The translations under genes were made by a program, and so were the position numbers. Positions 19,716 to 28,614 of a DNA stretch of 64,000 nucleotides are shown in pieces. Position 1 is the first letter of the stretch, and every line of letters begins with the position of its first letter. This DNA comes from Cognatilysobacter bugurensis (GTDB taxonomy: Bacteria > Pseudomonadota > Gammaproteobacteria > Xanthomonadales > Xanthomonadaceae): positions 1,279,466 through 1,343,465 of the forward strand of contig NZ_BMYD01000001.1 of NCBI RefSeq assembly GCF_014652095.1, in the 5' to 3' direction. The notes beneath the pieces were generated by a model. That model was not told the DNA's origin and did not search any database. It was given only the letters and a program-made list of their open reading frames with translations.

Positions 19716-20465
19716 ATGGATGATCTGCGCACCCTGCGGCGCCAGTACGTCGAGCTGCTCGAGCGGCTCCAGCGCAACGAGCGCGAGTTCCGCCGTCTCG
19801 GGCGTGCGGTTTGGCGCGTGCAGGAGGACGAGCGGCGCCGGCTTGCGCGCGAACTGCACGACGGCGTCGGACAGAACCTCACGGCGCTCAAGCATCGACT
19901 CTCGCAGCTCGAGGACGCCCTACCCCCCGACAGTCCGGCGCGTGCGCAGCTCGACGCGGCCCTGGCGCTGTGCGGCGACACGCTGGAAGACACGCGGCAC
20001 CTCTCGCGCCTGCTGCGACCGCCGATTCTCGACGACCTGGGCCTCGAGGCCGCCCTTCGCTGGCTCGCGCGCAGCCTCGGCGAATCCACCGGCATCGCGG
20101 TCACGCTCGACGTGCAACCGCTGCCGCCGCTCGACGGGGAGTTGCAGACGCTGCTGTTCCGCGTCGCGCAGGAAGCGTTGAACAACGCCGCGAAGCACGC
20201 ACGGGCGCAGGACGTGATCGTCCGGCTCGTCGCGCGCGACGGCATGCTGCAGTTGCAGGTCGCCGACGACGGCCTCGGCTTCGATCCGGCCCTGGCGCTG
20301 CATGCGGGTGGCAGTGGCCTTGGCGGCATGCGCGAGCGGCTGCGCCTGTACGACGGGCGCCTCGAGTTGCACGCCGCCCCGGGCGAAGGCACGCGGGTGC
20401 GGGCGCTGGTGCCGTTGGCGCCGCGCAACGCGACACCGGTCCCGGCACCGACCGACCGAACTTGA
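19716..20465 (+). CDS. Soluble NarL-family sensor histidine kinase
   Basis: 249-aa kinase lacking any membrane segment or PAS/GAF sensor. It opens with a charged coiled coil (residues 1-40), then the HisKA_3 box ARELHDGVGQNLTALKH with phosphorylated His48, and a HATPase domain (EALNNAAKHA, DDGLGFD, GSGLGGMRERL). GGAGGAG at the end of the preceding kinase gene is the ribosome binding site; the intergenic gap is 3 nt. Because it has no sensor of its own, its input probably comes from a partner, and the adjoining TPR kinase is the obvious candidate. Its likely phosphorylation target is the response regulator 31 nt downstream. Confidence 0.94.
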   Translation: MDDLRTLRRQYVELLERLQRNEREFRRLGRAVWRVQEDERRRLARELHDGVGQNLTALKHRLSQLEDALPPDSPARAQLDAALALCGDTLEDTRHLSRLLRPPILDDLGLEAALRWLARSLGESTGIAVTLDVQPLPPLDGELQTLLFRVAQEALNNAAKHARAQDVIVRLVARDGMLQLQVADDGLGFDPALALHAGGSGLGGMRERLRLYDGRLELHAAPGEGTRVRALVPLAPRNATPVPAPTDRT

Positions 20466-20496
20466 CTCGACCGGCGTACGCGCGCAGTTTGGTGGA

Positions 20497-21147
20497 ATGG
20501 TGCATCCACCGGTTCGTGTCCTCATTGCCGACGACCACACCCTGGTTCGCGAGAGCCTGGTGAGCCTGTTGCAGCGCGATGGCGACGTGCATGTCGTCGC
20601 GCAGGCCTCCGACGGGCTCGAAACGATCGAAAAGGCGCTTGCGACGCGACCGGACGTCGTCGTCACCGACATCGCGATGCCGCGCCTCAACGGCATCGAA
20701 GTCGTGCGTCGCCTGCACGAGCAATTGCCCGACACCCGCGTGCTGGTGCTCACGATGCATCAGGAGGACGAGTACGTCCTGCAGGCCGTGCGCGTCGGTG
20801 CGGCGGGCTACATGGTCAAGGACAGCGCGGCGTCGGAACTCGTCGAGGCCGTGCGCAGCATCGGCGCAGGACGCGGCTACTTCGGCCCGCAGGCGGCGAA
20901 GGCGCTGGCCGAACAACTGCAGCACCCCGATCGCGACCTCGGGGACCCGTACGGCCAGCTCACCGCGCGCGAGCGCGAGGTGTTCCACCTGATCGCCGAA
21001 GGGCTGACGACGAAAGAAATCGCCCGCCAGCTCGACATCAGCACCAAGACCGCGGAAAACCACCGCTCGCGCGTGCTCGCGAAAATCGGCGTGCGCAACA
21101 CGGCCGAGCTCGTGCGCTATGCGTTGCGCAAGGGCCTGCTCGACTAA
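20497..21147 (+). CDS. NarL/FixJ-type response regulator
   Basis: 216 aa. Receiver domain with acidic pair Asp12/Asp13, phospho-acceptor Asp58 (VVVTDIAMPR) and conserved Lys108 (MVKDS). The LuxR-type helix-turn-helix at about 150-212 reads LTAREREVFHLIAEGLTTKE then TAENHRSRVLAKIGV. GGTGGA precedes the ATG at 20497. Cognate partner of the histidine kinase just upstream by position and family. Its targets are unknown; the shared motif near both subtilases is one candidate. Confidence 0.95.
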   Translation: MVHPPVRVLIADDHTLVRESLVSLLQRDGDVHVVAQASDGLETIEKALATRPDVVVTDIAMPRLNGIEVVRRLHEQLPDTRVLVLTMHQEDEYVLQAVRVGAAGYMVKDSAASELVEAVRSIGAGRGYFGPQAAKALAEQLQHPDRDLGDPYGQLTAREREVFHLIAEGLTTKEIARQLDISTKTAENHRSRVLAKIGVRNTAELVRYALRKGLLD

Positions 21148-21198
21148 AGCGACTGGGCAACGCCGAACGCCGCGCGACGTCGCTGCGTCGATTCCTGG

Positions 21199-22314
21199 CT
21201 AGGTTCCCTGCTCGCCCGCGCTCGCCGCAGCCGGCGTCGGCGCAATGCGCGGCAGTTCGAGCCGGAACCGCGTCTCGCCCGGGGTCTCGGGCACGAGTCG
21301 CAGCACGCCGCCGTGGACGCGAGCGATCTCCGCCACGATGAACAGCCCAAGCCCGGTGCCGGCACTCGCATCGCGCGTGCTGAACGGCTCGAACACCCGC
21401 GCGCGCAGCTCGACGGGGATCTCGCCCCGGTTCGCCACTTCCAGCGCGACGTAGGCCCCCTCGTCCGCAGTGGTCACGCAGATCGGATCGCCGCCGTGCT
21501 TGATCGCATTCGCGACCAGGTTCGACACCGCCTGGCCGACGCGCATCGCATCCCACTGTCCGGTCAGGTCCTCATCGTCGGTCGGCAGCCGGCACTCGAT
21601 GCAGCGCTCGGGCTGTCCCGCGGACAGCTCGTCCACCGTCGCGCAGACGATCTCGCCCAGGTCCGCCGGACCCGGGGTGATCGGCAGACCGCCGCCGAGC
21701 CGACTGCGTGTCACGTCGAGCATGTCGGCGATCAGCCTCGACATGCGCTGCGTGTTGCCGCGCATGCGCTCGAGCAACTGGCGCTCGGCGGGCTCGCGCC
21801 CCTCGAAGCGAAGCAGCATCTCGGCCGTGAGCGAAATCGCGTTGAGCGGGTCGCGAAGATCGTGGCTCAGCATCCCGACGAAGTACTCGCGCATGCGCTC
21901 ACGCTGCAGCATGTAGTGATCGACCGCGTCGGTGATCGCGTGGTCGACGTTCTCGTTGAACGTCACCAGCGGCGGCAGCCGGGTGCGCGATTCGGGCGAC
22001 ATGTCGGTGGCGTGCTCCGCATAGACATCGAGCACGACGCGGCGCAGCAGGCGGTACTCGGCCACGACTTCGCGCAAACCGTAGTCCTGCGACAGCCGAT
22101 GGTCGGCATGCAGCAGCGGCAGCTGTTCGAGCGAGACGCTCGACGTGTCGCCGCGCTCGATCGCCTCGGCCATCGCGTCGAGCAAGTGCGGAATGTGGTC
22201 GCGTTGCCCTTCGATCGACACACCTCGCGCCGACGGCAACTGCGAGCTGCGCGCGAGCCACTCGCGCATGATGGTTTCGCGGTGGGAACGCAGGAACTGG
22301 GCAAGCGTGCGCAC
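21199..22314 (-). CDS. Cytoplasmic sensor histidine kinase with RsbRD-like N-terminus
   Basis: 371-aa HisKA-type kinase. Residues 1-130 are helical and resemble the RsbRD/globin-like input region (AQFLRSHRETIMREWLARSS). The dimerisation box is MLSHDLRDPLNAISL with His151, followed by NLVANAIKHG (N box) and TGLGLFIVAEIA (G2 box). No membrane segment. It starts with GTG at 22312-22314, preceded by AGGAGG five bases upstream. No response regulator is adjacent on its strand; it converges on the NarL-type regulator with a 51-nt gap, so cross-talk is possible but unproven. Confidence 0.92.
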   Translation of the reverse strand: MRTLAQFLRSHRETIMREWLARSSQLPSARGVSIEGQRDHIPHLLDAMAEAIERGDTSSVSLEQLPLLHADHRLSQDYGLREVVAEYRLLRRVVLDVYAEHATDMSPESRTRLPPLVTFNENVDHAITDAVDHYMLQRERMREYFVGMLSHDLRDPLNAISLTAEMLLRFEGREPAERQLLERMRGNTQRMSRLIADMLDVTRSRLGGGLPITPGPADLGEIVCATVDELSAGQPERCIECRLPTDDEDLTGQWDAMRVGQAVSNLVANAIKHGGDPICVTTADEGAYVALEVANRGEIPVELRARVFEPFSTRDASAGTGLGLFIVAEIARVHGGVLRLVPETPGETRFRLELPRIAPTPAAASAGEQGT

Positions 22315-22414
22315 ACGGGCCTCCTGCCGGACGCAATGACCGGCACCGTGGAATCAGTCTCCGACCTGCTCCGGCAGGTGTGCGTGAATGGTCGCGGCAA
22401 ATCGGGGAAGCGGT

Positions 22415-22912
22415 TCAGCTGGAGCGCGCGGTCTTCCGCGCGGCTCGCGCCGGGGGAACGTCGAGTTCGACCGTGCGGGCGTCGATGCCGTCGGGACGCA
22501 GCACCAGCTCCCCCACCGCGATCGGCAACGAGAAGCGGCGCGGGCCTGCACTCCCGGGGTTGATGTAAATCACCCCGCCCACTCGCCGCACGAGCGGCTT
22601 GTGCGTGTGCCCGGTGACGACGACTGCGATGTCCTCGGCTTCGGGATGCAGCGCCAGTTGCTTGAGATCGTGCAGCACGTGCACGCGCCGACCGTCGAAA
22701 TCGACCGTGCAGGCCTCCTCGATTGAGCGTGCCCACGGTGCGGTGTCGTTGTTGCCGCGCACGACGGTGAGCGGCGCGAGCACGCGCAAGGCATCGAGCA
22801 GGTCCGGCGGGCCGATGTCGCCGCCGTGGATGATCGCGTCGCTGCCGCGCAGGAAGTGGAGTGCTTCCGGCCGAAGCAGCCCGTGGGTGTCGGAGATCAG
22901 ACCGATGCGCAC
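22415..22912 (-). CDS. YfcE/MJ0936-type metallophosphoesterase
   Basis: 165-aa calcineurin-like phosphodiesterase. Metal ligands in order: Asp8 and His10 (SDTHG), Asp32 (HGGDIG), Asn54 (RGNND), and His102/His104 (GHTHKP). Substrate is not evident; relatives hydrolyse simple phosphodiesters. The GTG start gives a protein of usual family length; AGGAGG lies 10 nt upstream, slightly far. The histidine kinase gene follows after 100 nt in which no feature was seen. Confidence 0.9.
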   Translation of the reverse strand: MRIGLISDTHGLLRPEALHFLRGSDAIIHGGDIGPPDLLDALRVLAPLTVVRGNNDTAPWARSIEEACTVDFDGRRVHVLHDLKQLALHPEAEDIAVVVTGHTHKPLVRRVGGVIYINPGSAGPRRFSLPIAVGELVLRPDGIDARTVELDVPPARAARKTARSS

Positions 22913-23051
22913 CGTGATGTGGCCTCCTGCCGATGGCGCCGCGAAAGGCAACGCTCTGCGAAGCAGGCTAGCGTGCCTCGCGTGCACGCGACGCGCAGCC
23001 GACTCGGGTCAAACGCCGCACCTGCTGCACACGGGCCATACGGCCCCACAC

Positions 23052-23080
23052 GGGGGTTTTCCCCTGCATGCACTGAGGGG
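23052..23080. promoter_or_regulatory. Shared upstream motif, copy 2, with inverted repeat
   Basis: GGGGGTTTTCCCCT (23052-23065) followed by CCCCT...AGGGG forming an inverted repeat across 23061-23080. It ends 93 nt before the ATG of subtilase 2 and matches the motif at 14453-14466. Inferred operator. Confidence 0.4.
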
Positions 23081-23172
23081 TGCTCCGGATGGCGCGATGC
23101 GCGCTACAGGACGAGGCTGGGTCACAGCGGTCGTACCGGCCCGCCCCCTGCTCCGCTCCCGAAGGAACCGAC

Positions 23173-25641
23173 ATGTCCCCCATCTCCTCCGTGTTCCGCA
23201 CCGGCCTGCTCGCCGCCGCGATCTTCGCCACGCCCCTTCTCGCAGAGGCCCGGCGCCTCGACCGCAACCTCGAAGTGCTGCTGCCCTCGATGGGCGCCGC
23301 GGAGACCGTCGAGGTCATCGTGAGCTTCAATGGCGACGGCCCACTGACCGCCGCCCAGCAGCAGCGCCTTGCTGCACTCGGGCTCAAGGGCGTGACGATG
23401 CGCTCGCTGCCGATCGCCGGCGTCGTCGCCACGCCTGCGCAGGTCAACGCCCTGCTCGGCATGAGCGACGTGCGCTCGGTCTGGCTCAACGACGTGCTCG
23501 ATTACGACAACCGCGAAGCCACCGCACTGACCGGCGTCGACCGCCTGCGCACCGACCGCAACCTGCGCGTCGCCGGCGTCCCGGTCACCGGTCGCGGCGT
23601 CGGCGTACTGGTCAACGACTCGGGCGTTGACGGCACGCACCCGGACCTCAAGTTTCCCGAGCATGTAAAGCAGAACGTGCTCGCGCAGACCAACCTGCAC
23701 GCGGTCGACGACCTGCTGCCGGTGACGTTCGTCGAAGGCGTGGCGAACACCGACATCGGCGGCGGTCACGGCACGCACGTGGCCGGCACGATCGGCGGCA
23801 ACGGCGCGGCCTCGGGCGGCGAGCAGGAAGGCGTGGCGCCGGGCGCCGGCATCATCGGCTACGGCTCGGGCGCGGGCCTGTTCATCCTCGACACCGTCGG
23901 CGGCTTCGATTACGCGCTCACGCACCAGGCCCAGTACAACATCCGCGTGGTGTCCAACTCGTTCGGCCAGACCAGCGACACCGGCACCGACTTCGACCCC
24001 GACCACCCGACCAATATCGCGACGAAGAAGCTCGCCGATCGCGGCGTGATCGTCGTGTTCTCGGCCGGCAACTCCGGTGCCGGCGAAGGCACGATCACCG
24101 GCAACTTCAAGAAGGCGCCGTGGGTGGTGACGGTCGCCGCCGGCGACAAGCAGGGCCGTCTCGCCGACTTCTCCTCGCGCGGCGAGAACGGCCGCGGCGG
24201 CACGGTGACCGTCGACGGCGAAACGTTCACCTGGGTGGACCGCCCCACCATCACCGCACCGGGCGTGGACATCGCATCGGCCCGCGCATCACTGGGTGCC
24301 CTCGACAAAGCCGATCTGGAAGGCGACGCCGCCAAGCTCGGCACGGATCAGGCGGTGTATTACACGTTCTCGTCCGGCACCTCGATGGCGGCGCCGCACA
24401 CCTCGGGCATCGTCGCCCTGATGCTCGAAGCAAATCCCGCGTTCGACTGGCGCGACGTCAAGCGCGTCCTGCAGGAAACCGCGAGCAACATGCCGGGCAA
24501 TGAGGCGTGGGAAGCGGGCGCGGGTTACATCAATGCGCACTCGGCCGTGCAGGCTGCGCTCAACGCGGGCAGCTACGGCGCCACCGTCAACGCGGCGCGT
24601 ACGTTCAATGCGAACGCGAAGATCTCCACGGGCAGCAGCACCGACTACGCGGTGGACTTCAGCCCCGTCGGCCCGACCGGCGATGTGAAGTTCGAAGTGG
24701 CCGGTGACACTGCGCTCGTCGCGGCGCGTGCGAACGTCGGCGACAACACCGTCGCGATCTCGCTCACCGACCCGAACGGCAAGCGCTACGGCTCGTCGAT
24801 CGCGCTGCCGGTGCTCGGCCAGAACATCGCGGTCTCCGCGCCCGGCGTGGCAGGCACGTGGACGCTGAGCGTGCGCGGCGTCGGATCGGTGTCGGGCAAC
24901 AACCTCGACCCGGCGCAGGCCACGAACGGCTACGGCGTGCCGGGCACGATCAACGTCAACGTCAAGCAGCTGCGCACCGACGGCTACAGCGGCCTGACCG
25001 ACGTCCAGGGCCACCCGGCGCAGGGCTTCGTTGAGTTCGGCGTGTCCAACCGCCTCGTCGACAGCACGCCGGAGGGCAAGTTCTATCCCGACCGCGCGCT
25101 GACGCGTAAGGAGCTCGCCGACTTCCTCGTGATGGGCTCGGGCGTCCGCCAGTACCAGCCGCTGTTCGGCGTGTCGTCGCTCACCGATGCGAGCCAGCTC
25201 GGCACCGGTCTCGCGTTCGCTGAAGCCGCCATCGCCACGGGCTCGGCCCAGCGCGACCTCAGCCACCGCCAGGCCGGCGTCATGGGCACGGTCAACGGCG
25301 CGTTCCGGCCGGACGATGCGGTCACCCGCGTGAGCCTCGCCTACTCGCTCGTGCAGAGCTTTGGTTTGCAGGCTGAAGCGAGCGCGTTCACCGGCGGTCT
25401 CACCGTGGTGCATGACACCAAGCGCATTCCGATCGAGGACGCCGCGTCGATCCCGGCCAGCCTGCGCGGCTATGTGCAGTACGCGCTCGACATGGGCCTG
25501 ATCAACGCCCGCTTCGCGCTCGTGCAGGGTCCGTTCGACCTGCAGCCCACGCTCAAGGCGTACTTCGACCCGTCGACCAAGGTCACCCGCGGCGCCTACG
25601 CCGCTGCCGCCAGCCGCCTCCTCGGCGCCTACGGCCCGTAA
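23173..25641 (+). CDS. Secreted S8 subtilase with SLH-like C-terminal repeats (paralog 2)
   Basis: 822-aa predicted extracellular protease. Signal peptide to about Ala26 (FATPLLAEA). Catalytic Asp149 (NDSGVD), His199 (GHGTHVAGT), Asn300 (SAGNSG) and Ser404 (SSGTSMAAPHTSG). A PPC-like domain precedes three SLH-like units, e.g. FGVSNRLVDSTPEGKFYPDR, GAFRPDDAVTRVSLAYSLVQ and AYFDPSTKVTRGAYAAAA. The last unit agrees with paralog 1 at 43 of 49 positions over SLRGYVQYALD to VTRGAYA. GAAGGA precedes the ATG at 23173; an in-frame ATG 31 codons earlier lacks a signal peptide. A terminator follows 46 nt after the stop. Confidence 0.95.
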   Translation: MSPISSVFRTGLLAAAIFATPLLAEARRLDRNLEVLLPSMGAAETVEVIVSFNGDGPLTAAQQQRLAALGLKGVTMRSLPIAGVVATPAQVNALLGMSDVRSVWLNDVLDYDNREATALTGVDRLRTDRNLRVAGVPVTGRGVGVLVNDSGVDGTHPDLKFPEHVKQNVLAQTNLHAVDDLLPVTFVEGVANTDIGGGHGTHVAGTIGGNGAASGGEQEGVAPGAGIIGYGSGAGLFILDTVGGFDYALTHQAQYNIRVVSNSFGQTSDTGTDFDPDHPTNIATKKLADRGVIVVFSAGNSGAGEGTITGNFKKAPWVVTVAAGDKQGRLADFSSRGENGRGGTVTVDGETFTWVDRPTITAPGVDIASARASLGALDKADLEGDAAKLGTDQAVYYTFSSGTSMAAPHTSGIVALMLEANPAFDWRDVKRVLQETASNMPGNEAWEAGAGYINAHSAVQAALNAGSYGATVNAARTFNANAKISTGSSTDYAVDFSPVGPTGDVKFEVAGDTALVAARANVGDNTVAISLTDPNGKRYGSSIALPVLGQNIAVSAPGVAGTWTLSVRGVGSVSGNNLDPAQATNGYGVPGTINVNVKQLRTDGYSGLTDVQGHPAQGFVEFGVSNRLVDSTPEGKFYPDRALTRKELADFLVMGSGVRQYQPLFGVSSLTDASQLGTGLAFAEAAIATGSAQRDLSHRQAGVMGTVNGAFRPDDAVTRVSLAYSLVQSFGLQAEASAFTGGLTVVHDTKRIPIEDAASIPASLRGYVQYALDMGLINARFALVQGPFDLQPTLKAYFDPSTKVTRGAYAAAASRLLGAYGP

Positions 25642-25687
25642 GTCATCGCAGTGCCGGCCGCGCCCCCGGGCGGCCCTGTGATGTCCC

Positions 25688-25723
25688 GAAGCCCGCCGTC
25701 CTCCGGCGGGCTTCTCCTTTTTC
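25688..25723 (+). terminator. Terminator after subtilase 2
   Basis: GAAGCCCGCCG-TCCTC-CGGCGGGCTTC, an 11-bp perfect stem followed by TCCTTTTTC. Confidence 0.9.
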
Positions 25724-25807
25724 AGGCCCTCGACACCGCCGCACCGTGCAACGGAGGGCGGCCGTACGCCGATGTATCCTCGGTCCGATCCCTCACGGAG
25801 CGGCGGC

Positions 25808-26281
25808 ATGAAGGCAGGGCGTTTGGCAGCGATGGCGTTGTTGGTGGCAGGCCTTTCGGCCTGCGCAAGCGGCCCGGTGCGGCGCGTCTCCGAGCCGACG
25901 GCGCGCGTGCAGCAGCTCACCGTGCAGCCGGACGGCGGCTGGTCCGCCCAGCTGCGGATCGAGAACTTCAGCAGCATTCCGATGCGTTTCGACGAGGTCG
26001 ACGTCGCGCTCGCCGTCGACGGCCGCGCCGCCGGCCGCCTCACCGCGCGGCCCGCACTCACCGTCGGGCCTGAATCGGCCGACATCGTCACGGCCACGCT
26101 CGCTCCCTCGGTCGAAGCGAAGCTCGCGATCGCCGATGCGCTCGCAGGCGGCCGCAGCGTCGACTACACGCTCGAGGGCACGGTCCGCGCGACGCCTGAC
26201 GAGGGCCGCCAGCGCACGTTCGACATCCGCCGCAGCAGCGCGCTGAGCCCCGCCCCGGGCCTGCCCGGCGTGCTGCGCTGA
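25808..26281 (+). CDS. LEA14/WHy-domain lipoprotein
   Basis: 157-aa lipoprotein: lipobox LSAC with Cys19. The mature protein has the single beta-sandwich of the Water-stress-and-Hypersensitive-response (LEA type 2) family: WSAQLRIENFSSIPMRFDEV, then VDVALAVDGRAAGRL. In bacteria such proteins are usually envelope lipoproteins of unknown detailed role. GGAG lies just upstream of the ATG at 25808. It is 34 nt before the acyl-CoA dehydrogenase gene and probably co-transcribed with it, though no functional link is apparent. Confidence 0.8.
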   Translation: MKAGRLAAMALLVAGLSACASGPVRRVSEPTARVQQLTVQPDGGWSAQLRIENFSSIPMRFDEVDVALAVDGRAAGRLTARPALTVGPESADIVTATLAPSVEAKLAIADALAGGRSVDYTLEGTVRATPDEGRQRTFDIRRSSALSPAPGLPGVLR

Positions 26282-26315
26282 ATCCCGTCATCCCGCTCTG
26301 ATCAAGGAAGCGTCC

Positions 26316-28106
26316 ATGAGCCAGTACCAGGCCCCGCTCAACGACATGCGCTTTGCGACGTTCGACGTGCTCGGCGTCGACACCTGCTTCGCGCGCCTCG
26401 GTTTCACCGACGCCACGCGCGACGTGCTCGACGCCGTACTCGAAGAAGGCGCTCGGTTCACCGAAACCGTGCTCGCGCCGCTCAATGCGGTCGGCGACCG
26501 CGCCGGCTGCACGCTCGACAAGGCCACCGGCCGCGTGACCACGCCGCCGGGCTTCCGCGAGGCGTACGCGCAATTCGTCGAGGGCGGCTGGAGCGGGCTC
26601 ACGGCGCCGCCGGAGTTCGGCGGACAGGGCCTGCCGCACGCGGCCGGCATCGCGCTCAAGGAGATGATCGACGCCGCGAACCTCGCCTGGGGCAACTTCC
26701 CGCTGCTCTCGCACGGCGCGACCGAGGCACTGCTGCACCACGGTGAGGACTGGCAGCGCGACGTGTTCCTCAAGCCGCTCGTCGAAGGCCGATGGACCGG
26801 CACGATGTGCCTCACCGAGCCCCACGCCGGCACAGACCTCGGCCTGCTGCGCACGCGCGCCGAGCCCCAGGCGGACGGCAGCTACTCAGTCACCGGCACG
26901 AAGATCTTCATTACCGCCGGCGACCACGACATGACCGAGAACATCGTGCATCTCGTGCTCGCACGCCTGCCCGACGCGCCTGCCGGCAGCAAGGGCATCT
27001 CGCTGTTCGTCGTGCCGAGGCAGCGCGTCGCGCGTGACGGTGCGCTCGGTGAGCCCAACGGCGTGCGGTGCGGCAGCCTCGAACACAAGATGGGCATCCA
27101 CGGCTCGGCCACGTGCGTCATGAACTTCGACGGCGCGCAGGGCTGGCTCGTCGGCCAGCCGAACAAGGGTCTCGCCGCGATGTTCACCATGATGAACACC
27201 GCACGGCTGGCGGTCGGCCTGCAGGGGCTTGGGCTGTCGGATCGCGCGTATCAGAACGCCCTGCGTTACGCCCGCGAGCGTCTGCAGATGCGGTCAGCAT
27301 CAGGCGCGAAGCATCCCGACAAGGCGGCCGATCCGATCATCGTCCACCCCGACGTGCGACGCATGCTGTTGACCTGCAAGGCGCTCATCGAAGGCGGCCG
27401 TGCGATGGGCTATCACGCGGCGCTGCTCGTCGACATTGCGCACGCCGCGCCCAATGCCCAGGAGCGCGAGCAGGCCGATGCGCTGCTCGGTTTCATGACG
27501 CCGATCGTCAAGGCCTGTCTTACCGAATGGGGCGTCGAATGCACGTACCACGCGCTGCAGTGCTTCGGCGGACACGGCTACATCGCCGAGCACGGTGTTG
27601 AACAGCTCGCGCGCGACGCCCGCATCACCACGTTGTACGAAGGCACCACCGGCATCCAGGCGCTCGACCTGCTCGGCCGTAAGGTGCTGCAGCAGCGCGG
27701 TGCGGGCCTCAAGGCGATGCTCGGCATGATCGACGCGCTGTGCAGCGAGCAGGGCGACGGCGGCGCGGCGTCAGAATTCGTCGATGCGCTGCGCGAGAAG
27801 ACTGCGCAATGGCAGCAGCTGACCCAGCGCATCGCCGAACGCGCGGCCTCGAACGCCGACGAAGTCGGTGCGGCGTCGTACGACTACCTGATGTTCTCGG
27901 GCTACGTGACGCTCGCGTACTGGTGGGCGCGCAGCGTGGTCGCGTCCGAGGCGTCATCGCGCCCTGCCGCGTTCAAGGCAGCCAAGCGGGAAACCGCGCG
28001 GTTCTACTTCGAGCGCATCCTGCCGCGCACGCTCGCGCATGCGGCGGCCATGGAGAGCGGCGCGGAGACGCTCACCGCGCTCGAAGCGGATGCGTTCGAC
28101 GCATGA
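26316..28106 (+). CDS. Acyl-CoA dehydrogenase, long DmdC-like type
   Basis: FAD-dependent acyl-CoA dehydrogenase, 596 aa, longer than the usual 380-aa enzymes and matching the group with an additional C-terminal domain (DmdC-like). Features seen: GGQGLPHAAG, the flavin-region MCLTEPHAGTDLGLLRTRA (164-182), SVTGTKIFITAGDHD (191-205), CFGGHGYIAEHGVEQ (416-430) and the catalytic base Glu442 in LYEGTTGIQ. Oxidises an acyl-CoA to the enoyl-CoA; chain length is not predictable. The specific methylmercaptopropionyl-CoA activity of DmdC should not be assumed. AAGGAAG is the ribosome binding site. The stop overlaps the next gene (ATGA). Confidence 0.94.
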   Translation: MSQYQAPLNDMRFATFDVLGVDTCFARLGFTDATRDVLDAVLEEGARFTETVLAPLNAVGDRAGCTLDKATGRVTTPPGFREAYAQFVEGGWSGLTAPPEFGGQGLPHAAGIALKEMIDAANLAWGNFPLLSHGATEALLHHGEDWQRDVFLKPLVEGRWTGTMCLTEPHAGTDLGLLRTRAEPQADGSYSVTGTKIFITAGDHDMTENIVHLVLARLPDAPAGSKGISLFVVPRQRVARDGALGEPNGVRCGSLEHKMGIHGSATCVMNFDGAQGWLVGQPNKGLAAMFTMMNTARLAVGLQGLGLSDRAYQNALRYARERLQMRSASGAKHPDKAADPIIVHPDVRRMLLTCKALIEGGRAMGYHAALLVDIAHAAPNAQEREQADALLGFMTPIVKACLTEWGVECTYHALQCFGGHGYIAEHGVEQLARDARITTLYEGTTGIQALDLLGRKVLQQRGAGLKAMLGMIDALCSEQGDGGAASEFVDALREKTAQWQQLTQRIAERAASNADEVGAASYDYLMFSGYVTLAYWWARSVVASEASSRPAAFKAAKRETARFYFERILPRTLAHAAAMESGAETLTALEADAFDA

Positions 28107-28558
28107 GCATCCGCGCGGCGCAGGCGGAGGATGACGTGTTCGTCCTCTCGCTCGTCGATCGCTTCACCGGATTCCCGCTGCCTGCGGGCCGCACGCGCGA
28201 GGAGATCGGCCGCGGCATCCGCGCCGATCTCGAAAAGCACCTGCGCGCACGGCCCGCGACCTCGCACTTCTTCGTGATCGAACACGAAGGCGCAACCGCG
28301 GGCTTCATCCACCTGCAGCGCGCCGAGGATTTCTTCAGCGACGCGTGGCACTGCCACATTTCCGACCTCGCCATCGCACCGGGCCACGAGGGCAACGGGC
28401 TTGCCAGTTGCCTGCTGGCGCATGCGGAAACCTTTGCGCGTGAGCACGAATGCTCGCGGCTGACGCTGTCGGTCTTTCCCGGCAACGAACGCGCCCGTGC
28501 GCTGTACGAGCGCCATGGCTTCGGCATCGACCTGCTGCGCATGGGCAAGCCGATCTAG
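28103..28558 (+). CDS. GNAT-family N-acetyltransferase
   Basis: 151 aa. The acetyl-CoA loop region is DLAIAPGHEGNGLASCLLAH (about 91-110), followed by the C-terminal GNAT element TLSVFPGNERARALYERHGF. The canonical Q/R of motif A is replaced by His-Glu, which is tolerated in the family. Substrate unknown. Its ATG overlaps the acyl-CoA dehydrogenase stop by 4 bp, so it is translated with it; lysine acetylation of a metabolic enzyme is possible but only a guess. Confidence 0.88.
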   Translation: MSIRAAQAEDDVFVLSLVDRFTGFPLPAGRTREEIGRGIRADLEKHLRARPATSHFFVIEHEGATAGFIHLQRAEDFFSDAWHCHISDLAIAPGHEGNGLASCLLAHAETFAREHECSRLTLSVFPGNERARALYERHGFGIDLLRMGKPI

Positions 28559-28575
28559 CGCGCGTTACGGCCGCG

Positions 28576-28604
28576 TACACATCCCGGAAACATAGGCGTA
28601 TAAG
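28576..28604 (+). promoter_or_regulatory. Candidate promoter of HNH gene, near-leaderless
   Basis: TACACA and TATAAG separated by 17 nt. The -10 ends 10 nt before the ATG at 28615, so transcription would begin only a few bases before the start codon. Confidence 0.4.
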
Positions 28605-28614
28605 CTGGTCTTCG

